Below, one piece after another: positions 12,127 through 23,925 of a DNA stretch of 64,000 nt. The DNA is from Nymphaea colorata. Taxonomy: Eukaryota; Streptophyta; Magnoliopsida; Nymphaeales; Nymphaeaceae. The notes under the pieces are model-generated. The model searched no databases. It was not told the DNA's origin and saw only the letters and a list, made by a program, of their open reading frames with translations. Location of the stretch: positions 16,540,106 to 16,604,105 of the forward strand of contig NC_045141.1 of NCBI RefSeq assembly GCF_008831285.2, given 5' to 3'. The position numbers and the translations under genes were made by a program. Position 1 is the stretch's first letter. Each line of letters begins with the position of its first letter.

Positions 12127-15048
12127 TCAGGACACACTTGAGTTTTCTCCAGACTCGGGGATGGTAGCTAATCCATCAGTCACAGTGAAAGATGGGTTAA
12201 GAAACTTGGCCACAAATGCCCACATCTTATAGACATCATCGAAATTTGTCAAGAAGCCCAGTGAGGCAGTAATAACCTGCACCCGAACCATGGGATTCTT
12301 CATATTATGATGATCATCTGAAATAGGCCCACATAAGGACATGTTTTCAGCATCAAGCAACTTCTGCAGTGGCCTCTGGTTCTCCATAATCCGAATATGG
12401 CTAAGAAACCCGATGCCAATAGATAAACCACTCCTCTCTGCCAGCTTTTGAACAAGTTCAGGATTGATTATATGTCCATTTTTGTCCCTTATATTAAATG
12501 CCACAGCTGCACCTCTTTCATACTTGATCTTAGGCCCATAAATTTGAACTAATGACCTTCCAGTTCGACCATTTGAATCTCGTAACCGGAGTTGCAGCAA
12601 TGAAGTCACAAGCCAATTGATCAGATATCGTAGCCTAAGAGTAGTTTTGTTTAGACCCAACATATTAACATGGTCGAGATGCCTGCATATCATCACAGGC
12701 TCTCTTCGGTCCCACTCCTGGTCTCTTGCTTCCCCATCGCTAATAGCATCATCATCATCATTCATTGTGGTAGCAGAAGCCTCCGCACCTTCTGAAAGAC
12801 TCAGGCCTCCCTTGTAGTTTTCCATGGTAAAGGAAACCCTCCTTCCCATGCTCACCGCTCTTTCTGTATCCTCAACACCAAAAAATCTACCCCCTGCAAG
12901 CTTGTTCCATTCTCTCCTATGTACCAACCTGAACTCTCCTTCTGTTTCTCTCCTTATCGCACTTTCTTTAGCCTCCACCCCCTCCAGACATATCTCAGTA
13001 GAATCACAGCTGTTACTGTTATTGCAATGATCAAATCTTGGTTTCGTAGCAACATCAGGCAAACCATCACCAGTGCAAGTCGTTTCCTCTCTGATCTCAT
13101 CAGAAGAAAAAATTGTTTCTGCACCATCTTGCCCACCACACATCTGGTTAGCATGACCATGATTTTCAGAGTTTGGCATTCCAGAACGAGTGCAATGGGC
13201 ATCTGGCTCAGAATCTTTTATGCCAGTTTCTGGTATAACATCGAATTCCGAAGATTGCTCCTCTTCAGGGACCTCCTTGACACGATCCAACTCTTGGGAA
13301 ACTGATAGCACCGCTGCATCAAATGACAGTACACCACGTGGTCCTGAGTTTAGGTGTCTGGTGTCATAGCGAGGGCTGTTGGATATTGTTGAATTCTGCT
13401 TTGGAGAAAGCCGTTTATGATTCTTCCTGCTGGAAAACCATGAGGGAGGCAAGGGAGATCCAAACTTTGGCCTGTTCAACTGTCCAGAGTTATCAGAACC
13501 AAATGGGCTCTGGCCCAGATCAATCCAGAAGGAGTTGTCAGAGGACTCATCCTCACTGAATACAGGGCTTTTCATGACCTCACCAATCGAAGCACTCTCC
13601 TCCGTCTCCTCAAATATGGTACTCGTCCCATCCCTATCAGAGCTGTTTTCATGCTCCATCTCAGTCTCAAATACGTCTCTAACATGTGCAGACGTGAATG
13701 CACCTGAAAAAGCAGGCAACTGCATTCCTTTAACATTTTCAGGCGTTTCTCCATTTCCATCATCACTTTCAACTTCAATTCCAGCCAAACCTTCCAAACC
13801 ATCCATTGAATCGCTAAGATACTGTGGATAATCAGGGACAATCCTCACCATTCCAGTACCGGCAGTTCCACACTGGTTTTGCAAGCTGGCCATGACTGAC
13901 TTCTTAATCAGGAGGCATCCAAAACCTGAGGGATCTGATCCAAACACTCTATAAAACGAAGTGATAATAAAATCTGGACGGAAAAGTGACAACCCGAGCG
14001 AATCCATGTCTTTAGGACCCAGAGATCCGGCATCAACCAGAACATGCCAATTGTTCTGCTGCGCCAATGCCATCCACTGATAAGAGTACTTTGCACCAGT
14101 GACCCTGGACTGTACAGGAAACACGAACAGCCCCACAGCCGAACCTTGCTTTCTCTTCCTCCTACTAGTAGAGATCCGTTTCCTTAACTCTGAAGAACAG
14201 AGTCTCAGGGTCGGCCATTTGAACCAGGCACTATACACCTTAGCGCCCTTTTCTCTCGCACTCTGAGCCATCCAATTCACAGATTGACTCTCATGATCAA
14301 ACATTGTGAGAAGCCTTTTATTTGTTTGGAACGGGTAAGACTCTGATAGCAACTTAAAAGCTGATCCCCTGCTAACAGTAAAAACCAGACCATATTCATT
14401 CTCAGGTACGTTCAGGTAGTCCATGATCCTAGTCTTGATGTCATGTTCACAGGTGCCTTTCTCAGCACCACCATAGAGCGCATGGTTACTGAGATTGGCG
14501 GTAATCTCAGACAAGCTAAATGAGCAGGACTCCCAATACTGCATTTCTTGTGTGTAAGAGAAAAGCCCAAAACCACAGTAATCTAAACATACCTTAGCAA
14601 CCATATCTGTCAGATGCCAATACTCTTCAGATCTTAAATGATCAATCTTTTCTGAGTCTTGGTACTTCGGATACATGGTAAGAAACTTGTTGAAGGCCTC
14701 ATTGAGGTCAGGAATAGAATGCTCACTGTAATATATCTTTTCAGCAGCAAGGGCAGTTGCCCTGAGGAACTCCCTCTGGGCATGAAGCCTCGCTAGCGAC
14801 CTCGACCTGCCAAAGCTGCCTTCTTGGTCATTGCCAAAGCCCTCAGGGTCCATAACCTGGGACTTGGCCAGTGACCCATCTTCAGATGCCTCTTGCAGGG
14901 CCTCCCTGAGCTTGTGCTCTTGCAGCTGCCTCAGGATTGAGGGCTTCCTCTTGCCTTCCTCTGTCAAACCCCTGTCTATATGTCTCCTCCCCTTGTCCAG
15001 GATAAGGGCAGCACAGAGGGATATGGACTTCCATAGTGGGAGATGCAT
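12127..15048 (-). CDS. Molybdenum cofactor sulfurase-like protein (class V aminotransferase fold), intronless
   Basis: One uninterrupted frame of 973 residues. I start at MHLPLWK (15048), because related plant proteins, as I recall At5g66950, At2g23520 and At4g37100, begin this way; an in-frame ATG 13 codons upstream is also open. The conserved block [19 protein letters not shown] follows. The PLP-transferase-like region covers about residues 110-400: [68 protein letters not shown] long acidic/serine-rich, probably disordered stretch follows (about 400-730), then a conserved C-terminus with [19 protein letters not shown] and [10 protein letters not shown]. True Moco sulfurases (ABA3, MOCOS) use the Lys of SFYK to hold PLP; here the codon at 13948-13950 is AGA (Arg367). 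No MOSC domain is seen. The reaction is therefore unknown. Family call firm, activity not. Confidence 0.9.
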   Translation of the reverse strand: MHLPLWKSISLCAALILDKGRRHIDRGLTEEGKRKPSILRQLQEHKLREALQEASEDGSLAKSQVMDPEGFGNDQEGSFGRSRSLARLHAQREFLRATALAAEKIYYSEHSIPDLNEAFNKFLTMYPKYQDSEKIDHLRSEEYWHLTDMVAKVCLDYCGFGLFSYTQEMQYWESCSFSLSEITANLSNHALYGGAEKGTCEHDIKTRIMDYLNVPENEYGLVFTVSRGSAFKLLSESYPFQTNKRLLTMFDHESQSVNWMAQSAREKGAKVYSAWFKWPTLRLCSSELRKRISTSRRKRKQGSAVGLFVFPVQSRVTGAKYSYQWMALAQQNNWHVLVDAGSLGPKDMDSLGLSLFRPDFIITSFYRVFGSDPSGFGCLLIKKSVMASLQNQCGTAGTGMVRIVPDYPQYLSDSMDGLEGLAGIEVESDDGNGETPENVKGMQLPAFSGAFTSAHVRDVFETEMEHENSSDRDGTSTIFEETEESASIGEVMKSPVFSEDESSDNSFWIDLGQSPFGSDNSGQLNRPKFGSPLPPSWFSSRKNHKRLSPKQNSTISNSPRYDTRHLNSGPRGVLSFDAAVLSVSQELDRVKEVPEEEQSSEFDVIPETGIKDSEPDAHCTRSGMPNSENHGHANQMCGGQDGAETIFSSDEIREETTCTGDGLPDVATKPRFDHCNNSNSCDSTEICLEGVEAKESAIRRETEGEFRLVHRREWNKLAGGRFFGVEDTERAVSMGRRVSFTMENYKGGLSLSEGAEASATTMNDDDDAISDGEARDQEWDRREPVMICRHLDHVNMLGLNKTTLRLRYLINWLVTSLLQLRLRDSNGRTGRSLVQIYGPKIKYERGAAVAFNIRDKNGHIINPELVQKLAERSGLSIGIGFLSHIRIMENQRPLQKLLDAENMSLCGPISDDHHNMKNPMVRVQVITASLGFLTNFDDVYKMWAFVAKFLNPSFTVTDGLATIPESGENSSVS

Positions 15049-16290
15049 AAATGCTACCCTCGAAAAACCGACGACCAAGATATCCAAATCAAACCTTCAG
15101 ACCATTCAACATCGCATATGACAGAAAATTGAAACCCAAAAAACCTCTGTCTCTTAACAAAAGAATACCCTGCTCTCCACCCATATGAACAATAAAAATG
15201 TAAGACAGACAATGCAGAGAAGATGGAACGAGAATACATCTAAGATTCCCGACTTTCTTATAAGCTCAAACTCTAGATTCAGTCCATACCAAAGAAAGCT
15301 GAATGTATACCAACCAAAACAAAGGATTCGGCCCTTCCAATCCTAAGAACAAAATCCACCCAAAAAACAAAATACAGAACGAAAAATGAAATGAACTCGA
15401 AGGGAGCCCTTCAGGGAGAGATAAAACTCACAAATGACACCTACCCGACAGGGGACACCCGGAAGAAAATGAAGAAAAAAGAGAACTCTCTTTCTCTGGA
15501 TCTTTTCTTCCTCTTTCACCTTTTTGCACCAGTCAAACCACCAACGACTCCCTTCCCCGACTTAATTAGAGGCAACCCCCTCCACAATCAGCCTCATCAC
15601 TCCCATGGCCAATCCATACAGGTCTGCATTTGATTTCCCCGCTCTCTGTTAATCACAGATCTTGCAAGGACGCCTCTTTGCCTTTTACCCCCACCAGTAA
15701 AAAGTTTCAGAAAAAACAAAACAAAGACATTGACTTCCACAGTTCGATCTCGGTTTTTCCTTTCCAATCTATCACAATTATTTTATATTTTAAACTGCTT
15801 ACTAATAAAAAATTATTACCCTTCTTTAGTGCGTCTGGCACGTTTCTGCTGCCAGGGAAGTCAAAATGGCGTTCTTGATTCTTTAAAAAGCTACTTTCTG
15901 TCCACCAATCTCTCTCCCTCTCTTTCGCGGCATTTGGCTTTCTTGTTAGAAGTTGGATGTCAGGATCTGGAGTCTATCAACAAATTACGAGGCCATCTTC
16001 AGGAAACAAATTATGAGGTCATTTATGCGGATTTGGCATTTACTGTTATTGCTATATTCTGCACTTTTGTCTACTCACAGCGGCTCTTAAAGGTGAGGGG
16101 CTCCCCACTAGATCTGGGTTTATTGGCTGAGAGGTATCCACTTAAGGCTTTAAAACCGACGAATCTTAACGGGATCAAAAACAGGAATTTTAAAAAATGG
16201 GAGCTAACATACGAACCAAATTACTAAAATTTTTGTTGTTGGCAACTGTATATTTATCACAACTTCTCTTAGGCTCCATCTTAATCTTTA

Positions 16291-16397
16291 GGAGTTGTTT
16301 GGCAGTTGGTACAGTAACAAATTATTTTATAAATATATTACTATAACTATGTCATAATCTATGGGACAAATTATTGTTCTTATGGCCAAATGACCCA
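16291..16397. mobile_element. Tourist-like MITE candidate (107 bp)
   Basis: Imperfect terminal inverted repeats: GGAGTTGTTTGGC at the left, and GGGTCATTTGGCC when the right end is read on the other strand. The element is flanked on both sides by TTA (16288-16290 and 16398-16400), the target duplication expected for PIF/Harbinger Tourist elements. Too short to encode anything. Confidence 0.65.
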
Positions 16398-17982
16398 TTA
16401 GAAAGTGAAGAGAATTCGAGCTCATTTTTTAGTAAACACATGATTTTTATAAAACAGTTTACCATTTAAAGTGTTTTTGAATCTTGACACATGCAAATTT
16501 GCCAAGGTATATGAGTGAAACTAAGACTACCAACCTTGGCTGATACGCATCCCAAAAGATATGATTTTTAACACCTTTCTTTCTACCATAATGTATTGTA
16601 AATATTAGATAAAAATTACTTTTCTTGAAGGATTGGTTTTGGGGAAGCTGGGAGAGGGAGACAGAGAGGACATGCACGTTTTTTCTTGTGTTTTTGTCTA
16701 CACTTCGGCTTCTTTCTTCAAAGCATTGCTTTTGCACTTCCTTGGAAGCTATGAGAAAGGCAACCAATTTTTTTTTTAAGAGAGTTTTCTTGGTTTAGCA
16801 TTCAGATTTTTTTAAATCTAAAAGAAGGCCCTAAGTCTCTCAATTTGACTTTGGGTTTTCATGACCATCAAATAAAAACTTATTTTATCGATTCAGTTTA
16901 CCTTTCGAGCAAAGTTTTCAAATAATAACAATAATAAGAATAAATACACAGTGTCAACGTGAAAGCATAAAATAATGAAATTTCAGAGGATCAGTATTCC
17001 GAGATGATATAATCTAAGATCTCTCTTCATAGAAAATAAGGGGATGCTATCCATGAACTTGGTGCCTGACGGTAGGGGCAAAATGTCAGAACCTAAAACT
17101 TTCATTTTTTTATGCGTACATTTTATATTTTTTAAATACTGCCTTGGAAGTTGATTGAACTAATCATAATAAGATGCCAAAAGATTTCATTTGGAAGCAA
17201 CATTTTATCTCTAATTTTTAAAAGGTGCAGTTTTTTCTGATCCACTGCTTTCAAACAACAGATTTTTGTTGCAACAAAGACCAAAGATGAACAAAAACCA
17301 AAGAAGAACAAAAAGGATCCCAAAGTAAGGGGATGAAAAGACCAATGTAGAACCAGAAGAAGGACAAATAAGTAATGACCATAATACCCTCTAGCCAGCA
17401 AAAAAGGGAGCCTTATAATTTTACAAGGACAAAAAAACAAGTAGTGAAAAAGTTAATAGGACCAAAAAAAATAATTTTTTTTTTTTGTTGAAAAATCTTC
17501 AAACACCAACCCCCCTCTTCCTTTTTTTTTTTTTTTGGTGCACATATATTGCATGTACCATCGTGGTGCACCCAACTCGATCTCATATAGCAGACATATA
17601 TGTGAGGGATCATTTCGGGGACATTCCTGTGTTAGGTGTGAAAGGTGTGCCTTATCCCGCTCCAATTTTTTTCTACATCCAAAGCTTTATGTCTCCCTAT
17701 AAAAAAAATCAAGTGAGACCCTTTTGTGGAATTAATGGCAAAAAGTTGGTCCCATGAAACAAAGACTTTTTTTTGTGGCGTCCACTGGGATCCAATATCT
17801 TGTCATCTTTCTATCATAGTTTTTTTGTTTTGTTGGGATCTGAATTGATTAGTTCTCGGATGACCCATGTTTTGGTGAGCGAGAGGTATTAATCTCACCG
17901 ACCAAAAAAGGCTCGAACGCTCCCCCATTCCTCCTGCCTTTAGGGTTCTGAGTTGTGTCGATGTCAGCAATAGTAACAGTAT

Positions 17983-18082
17983 ATCCTTTAACTTGGATGT
18001 CGCGCCCTACTACCTTAACACATAGGAACATAATCCTTTAACTTGGATGTCGCGCCCTACTACCTTAACACATAGGAACATA
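17983..18082. repeat. Perfect tandem duplication, 50-bp period
   Basis: Two identical 50-bp units, each beginning ATCCTTTAACTTGGATGTCG. Identity suggests a recent event. The surrounding 17.85-18.15 kb looks like decayed repetitive DNA, but no family could be assigned. Confidence 0.9.
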
Positions 18083-18604
18083 ACTCCCATGGAAATCAAA
18101 CTAGAGACAAACCCATAATCCGACTAGCTACGCTATGCCCCTTGAGGCCATGGATGATCCATGTTAGTCACTTAAATTATTAACTAATAATATTGCTTTC
18201 TTTAATATCCTTAGCTATGATTTGGCCGTTAATCTCTTTGTTAATTAAATTGTACTATTATGTCTCCTTGCTGCTGCAAATTTTCTCTTAAAACTGCAGC
18301 GCAGGTGAACAAGCCCCAATGAAGCGAACAGTTGTTCAAGCCCTACCATGAACCGAGGGAAGCTGGAGAAACACAAACTGGGCTCATGCTTGCTTGATTG
18401 ATCATAGGAATATGCCTCCAGGGTTTTTGAGTTAATATGGATTATGGTAATGGACTCACATGGAAGCTAGGCTAGCAGCATATATGCCTCTCTAGATTCA
18501 GGACTTCTCAGTTGAAGTTATGGTTAATTTGATTGCTAGTGCGCAGCCTAACAGACATCTAACCCTACCAATGCTTGAGCCCAACTAATTACAAATTTAA
18601 AAAT

Positions 18605-18625
18605 TATATATATATATATATATAT
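18605..18625. repeat. (TA)n microsatellite
   Basis: About ten TA units in intergenic DNA. Confidence 0.9.
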
Positions 18626-21600
18626 GAAAACAAAACCTGGTTTTTTGGCCTCTTAAAGACACCTTAACTGTTGAACGGCTAAGGGTGTAACATAGTTGGT
18701 TTGATAGGAAAGCATGTAGGAGGCAGGTGACAATTCTCATGTGTGCTATTCTTTTGGATCGTAAAAAGTAGAATCGCAACACTCAAGCTAAAGGGTGTAC
18801 CGTACCCTACCTAGATGCAGTCCAAAACCCTAGAAGCAGGAGAGAATGAAGGGGCCTTCGGGGCCTGACTCTAGGCAGTGGCCTAACCTTCCGCTTACTC
18901 AGAACTCCTGAACTGTTAATAAAAAAAACTCCTATTTACCACTAACGAAGTTGACCAAATTGAGTAAGATGACAAATTAAGATGCCTCTCAACATAAACT
19001 GCTTCATTTAATGGTTGGTCCTTAGTTTGCATTAACCTCTCTAACTACCCCCAACAAAGTGCATACTAAACTATATTCAAGTTATTTTTTTTTTATCAGT
19101 ATCTAACTTAATTAGGTGGATTACTTTTTTTTATAATGCTAGAAGATTAGGTAAGATCATAAACCTTGGCTGCATTCAAGTAAAGTAAAGCATGTTCGTT
19201 GCATTCTTCAATGAGTTCATAGGTGAGCTGACATAAATAAACTCATAATTGTTCTTAATTAACCATAGGCAAACTAAGGCATGTTTAATCTACTTCAAGA
19301 AGTCAGTATTTTTATTACTACTCAAATTGCAAATTTTTCTTTCTTATTTTGATGATTAAACTATATCAAGTGGGCATGTTAATTGTTGGCTCTCTACCAT
19401 GTAATAGTAAACCTCAATGCAATGGATCGATCATGTTATGCTACTTACTCTATGCCCAATATGATTTTGATATTAACAAAATGTAGATTCTTTTGACACT
19501 TCATTATTTATGTCAACCAATAATCAAACACCAGAGCAGCGTTGATCGTGCATTTATTATATCATTAATCTTAGTTTTATTATACCAATTAAGGCCTACC
19601 GTGGTCTTTAGTTTAGAGTATCGATTTCTTTAAATGAAGAAATGGGTGGACATGCCATACGGTGAAACTCCCATTGAAAATCAGTAAGAAGATAATTAAA
19701 ATATTTTCTGAAAAAATGAATAAAATAATACTGAAAATAATAAAAAAATAATGAATTGTTGAATTATTAAAAAATGTAAAGACCGAAACAAGACGCTCTG
19801 GAATCGAACATATTGAAACTAAATCAGTTTACCACCTATTCAATTCCAATCCCCAATTCAATCTTTCCATCTTTCTGTACCAGAGTACGCTCGAGTTCAA
19901 TGACTAGTTGGACAAAATCTCCAAGGCCAATTTATCTCATCTTCCATATTTAAAAAATATATTGTCACCAACGCTTATAATGGTGGCCGTTCATCATCAA
20001 CATCAACGGCGGTTTTTTTTTTCTTTTTAAATTTCACATTTCATGTGATCATGGTAGACAGAATGGGGAGGATCCTATCCAACTTTGAATGGGGAAGAGT
20101 AATAAAATGATTATAAAATTGATGCTGTGTTCCATTTTGACTTGTTTTTTTCTCGTTAAATTCGATATAAAAAAGCGCCCCCAGAACAAGCATGATCATG
20201 AAAATGCCAGCAAACCCCAAACCACCTGTCAACGCGCTGTTTTGTCCCGTTGGGAAAGTTTATCCCGAAAATTTCGCAGGCAAACAAACGCCACCACAAT
20301 TTTCCTACAGTCTACTCAGCCCACCTGCTTTTGTGCTGCAATTACTTTAATACCCATGCATAATTGACCCTTCCAAGCTGCAGTTAGGCAGATTCCTACT
20401 AATGATTCCCTCAATTATTGAACTTTTGACCTCTTTCTAAAAAGGTAAAAGGAGTTGCTAGATGGCTGGGGCTCTTGTTGACAGTTTAATTGGGTGAATG
20501 ATGTGGGGTGTGAGTAATTTGCTCAACTTTGGAACCTGTTTTTAGATGTAACTTCTTATCTAGGTGAATGAAGCTTTTCTGGAAAGGGAGAGTCAGCTTT
20601 CACTCCAGCGGTAGGGCTTGCAAATTCTAATTTGACAATTTAATGACACGATGCTGCGACTGAATGTCAAAACTGTTCTGCACAAAAGTATGCCCCTTCT
20701 TTTCCCATCCATCATTCATCTTTTGTTTGGAAATCTTTTGTCTATATTTATTGGTAACGTACTGGGCATCAAGGTGGTTCGACTCCTTTAAGAACTTAGG
20801 TTAGAGTTCTGAAGTAGTCACTGTCACGTCATGCACTTTACCTATGGACCGTAGGTCTTGAAACATGCTCTATGAAAACCCAAGGGGGGCGGGTACATGA
20901 AAGGGGCCAGTGGCCTCTCTTAAGAGCGATGAAATGAACCATTCACACTTAAAAAAAAAAAAACCAGAAATATTCATTCATACACAAAAACCCTTATTTT
21001 CAATAGTAAGCCAAGTCAGATGAAATACTCTTGGTCTCAAAGCTTATATAATTGGGTTGATAAAAATTTTTGGCTCTACCATTGCTTGGCTTGTGCAACC
21101 AAAGCAACTTGTAATGTTTTTGACAAACAACGGCTGGTGACTCTTGTATTAATCGTGCTTTAACTGTTGGATTTCTCCATTCGTTTAAAAGAGAACATGA
21201 TTTAGATCATGATTTTTTAATACCGAGTCCTTTCCTTTTTTAAGTAAATAAAAAAAAAACAGGATTCATAATGTTTCATGATGTAAAGTTTTTTTTTATG
21301 ATGTGTGTCATTGGATTTTTCATATTCTCAAAAAAAGCAACACAATTCAAGGGAAATATCATAGCTGGTTGGTTTAAGGGCTTATAAAAAAGAGCGTGTC
21401 TATAGTAGAAACTCACAGACTACATGCATGTATTTAACTTAATGTGACCTGATATTGCTCATATCGAAAGAGATTTGCAAAGTCCAAGTTCATCAAACCA
21501 AGAATCTCAAGTTAAACGCAAGGACTTGAGGTAACAGAACCCTACCCAGCTTCATGTTCAAGTTTCTTTTGTGGGAAACCACACTTGGGTTGAGAAATTT

Positions 21601-21628
21601 CTTTGCTTGTTTGTGGTGTAAAACATAA

Positions 21629-21920
21629 GGGGACGTGTGGGTGACATCCTAGTCTAAACTTGGTTTTATGATAAACAAGTCTTTTAATGAGCTTTGTAAT
21701 GCTTAGTTTATTTGTTTGTGTGACCCATTCAAAACCTAGTTTTTCATAAATAACTTGTGGGGGTCAAGTTTTTCGCCCTTTTGTAAAACAAGGTTTTGTA
21801 AGAACTAAGTTTTTCTCAAACTCAGTTTTGATGTCATTCAAACACTCGAAAAACCTGGTTTTTGAAGTAAAAATAGATTTTTCCTCCAAAACTCCAGTAT
21901 GGATGTCATCCAAACACCCC
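21629..21920. mobile_element. MITE candidate (292 bp) with long imperfect TIRs
   Basis: The left end reads GGGGACGTGTGGGTGACATC and the right end, on the other strand, GGGGTGTTTGGATGACATCC. The similarity extends inward for about 35 bases. Internally, CTAGTTTTTC/CCTGGTTTTTG-like pieces recur in both orientations, so the element can fold as a hairpin. No target duplication could be fixed and no protein is encoded. Confidence 0.6.
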
Positions 21921-22860
21921 TTTTAATTCTAAAGCCCATGCATGCCTTGAGCGGAACCAGACCCGCTTTAGACCAGATCACGAGTCGGCAGTTCAGGTCC
22001 CGCGTCCAAAGATAAATGCAGGTCAGGAGCGGCCTCAATGACGGATCCAGATTAGGACGGGACAAGGTACCTCTGCATAGATTTTCAAGCGTGATTAAAG
22101 GCCAACAGTAGTACGCAATACAGTCTATAAATGAGTTGAACTTACTTTTTTTTTTTCACTTTTTAGGTTGCCTTCTTGTTATTGAATTTCCCATGCAATA
22201 CCATAGTGAGTTCTAAGGGTTGGTGCGACGGCCATGTAGGGGGCTGGTAGGTGGTCAGTCTTTGTTTTAAACTTTTATGACATCAATCTTTCGTGCTACA
22301 AGGGGGTTATCAATATACAAGTTAAAGCATAGTGGAAGCATCCCTAAGACACCACAAAGCAGCCCTTGATCCTTGTGGGTGGTGGGTGAGTGTGGTGGGG
22401 AGGAGAGGGAAAGTGTTGGCCTTCGCTTGGGTGGTGGGAATAACCTCCTGCTCACCTGAAACAATTAGATCGAGGGTTTTGACAAGCGAATTTTGATTAG
22501 CAAATGTAGAAACAAGAAAACTTTTATTAGCTCATTCAAATTTTTCCCCTTGATTAGCAAATGTAGGTGCAAATTTTCAACTTTATACGCTAGAAAACAA
22601 TTTTTATTATTTCAAACATTTATAAGCTAATTTCAACTGAAAAAAATAACTCGTTGTGGGGGAATAATCCAAAGAGGTGGAAGTGAGGATAGTGCCCCTG
22701 ATAATCGAAATGACAACCAAATCTTTGCTAGTCTGCCAATCCCACCAGACATGCTACAGCCTAGAGATAATTAACTTGAAAGCAAATATGTGAGCTTTTT
22801 CAGAGCATCAATATAATTTTCTGCATTTTAAATATTGTTTCCCCGCTTAATGGAGAACCA

Positions 22861-22918
22861 TTCGCTACCAATGAGGAATTTATCCCATATTCGCTACCAA
22901 TGAGGAATTTATCCCATA
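22861..22918. repeat. Perfect tandem duplication, 29-bp period
   Basis: Two identical units beginning TTCGCTACCAATGAGGAATT. They lie inside a minus-strand open frame of 109 codons (22800-23129) whose product I do not recognise. Confidence 0.9.
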
Positions 22919-23257
22919 GGTACAACATTTGAATCAATTTTCTTCTATAAGAATCAATATTATAACATTCAATTCTTTCCCGATACGTCTCGAGGAAAAT
23001 CCCAAATTGGATCCCGAATTGATGGGTTGGCATGAACTTATCGATGCAGTCTTCTAATAGGAATTTAATTTTCCCAAAGATCATGGCTTTCGTGCTTTGG
23101 GAAGTCATCCAAGATCCTTTTGATGACATATGTTGAAGGGATAACTACTATATGAACCACATATAGTTCCTTCTTTGATGGGTCGTCCTCTTAGTTGGTA
23201 TAACTATTTAAGGGACAATAAAGATGAAATGATTTTTCATCATCTCAATTGATAAGT

Positions 23258-23382
23258 AGTCCCCATGTTCCTCAAATGGATCTCTTAGTTGTTGTAGAGG
23301 GTTGCCCTAAAGCAACATATAAGGCATACCCCGCAAAGCTTACAAGTAAACCAGATATGAAGATGGCGACTAGAGTTACATG
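23258..23382 (-). pseudogene. psbN: psbN-like fragment of plastid origin (NUPT), frameshifted
   Basis: Read on the minus strand across frames, this stretch gives [20 protein letters not shown], then QPS, then [11 protein letters not shown]. That is the plastid PsbN protein (normally 43 residues, a small membrane protein needed for photosystem II assembly) almost end to end. The start region is altered (ACATGTAACTCTAGTC where plastids have a start followed by ACAGCAACC), and one extra base after CAACCCTCT shifts the frame before LRDPF. It is therefore a dead nuclear copy of plastid DNA. Flanking bases on both sides are not clearly plastid psbT or psbH sequence, so the insertion is either small or rearranged. 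Confidence 0.8.
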
Positions 23383-23606
23383 TCAAAGTAAAATATCTAA
23401 TGGGCCCTCACACGCGATATGAATTGGTATGTTAACATAGACACCAATTTTAGTAGCATCGACATAAGTCCTACATTTTAACACTTTGATTATCTTAAGT
23501 ATCACATCTTGCAAATTAATCTTAAATGCCAAGCCTTAAGATTTAATTGGCGCCCAAGCATCAGGCATCGCTAGATTGAAAATCGCTTCTAAGTAGATTG
23601 AGCTTC

Positions 23607-23917
23607 TAAGGGTGGGTGTTGGGCCGGCCCGGCCCAACCCGATACGACTCGGCCCTGGTTGGCCTGTCGGGCCGGCCCGATATCCCCAGTCTTGTCTCGG
23701 GCCCAACCCGGCCCGGCTCGTTTGACAATAAAAAATAATTTTTAAATTATAAAATAAAATTTTTGTCATATAAAATTTATTTTTTATAATAAAATACATG
23801 TTATTAAAATAAAATTAATAAAAAAATATTTTTTAAATTGTTAATGGACCGAGCCGGGCTGTCCTAAGCCGCACCATCAAGCCCGATCCCGTGCCCGACC
23901 GGGCTGGCCCAGGCCTA
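23607..23917. mobile_element. hAT-like MITE, copy 1 (311 bp, GC-rich ends, AT-rich core)
   Basis: GC-rich ends built from GGGCCGGCCCGG-type palindromic pieces flank an AT-only core (about 23724-23840). It matches copy 2 at 24760-25070 in length (311 bp each by my count), in the ends TAAGGGT...CCAGGCCTA, and in core blocks such as AAATTTATTTTTTATAATAA and AAATTGTTAATGG. No clear target duplication flanks this copy. It encodes nothing. Confidence 0.8.
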
Positions 23918-23925
23918 GTTTCTAA

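Larger units (their letters stand above)
15049..23257. other. Gene-poor, repeat-rich intergenic region
   Basis: About 8.2 kb with no supported gene. The first 0.9 kb, pyrimidine-rich around 15480-15660, is probably promoter and 5' UTR of the minus-strand sulfurase-like gene. The rest is AT-rich and holds two MITE-like elements (16291-16397, 21629-21920), a 50-bp tandem repeat (17983-18082), a TA run and a 29-bp tandem repeat (22861-22918), each listed separately. Open frames such as the one at 15730-16227 resemble no known protein. Confidence 0.6.

Noticed and set aside
15048..15087. Upstream in-frame ATG giving a 986-residue sulfurase-like protein
   Set aside because: The extra 13 residues have no match in the family as I recall it, whose members start at MH(L/F)PLWK.
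15730..16227. 165-codon plus-strand open frame
   Set aside because: No domain, low-complexity composition, and it overlaps the likely promoter of the minus-strand gene.
17850..18140. Possible tRNA-derived SINE (GGCATAGCGTAGCTAGTCGG and GTTCGAGCC on the minus strand)
   Set aside because: The box A- and box B-like motifs are about 190 bases apart, far more than in a tRNA-derived promoter, and no tail was found.
20761..20960. Possible SINE with a GGTTCGACTCC box B match and an A-run at the right end
   Set aside because: No box A at the expected distance and no target duplication; kept only as a note.
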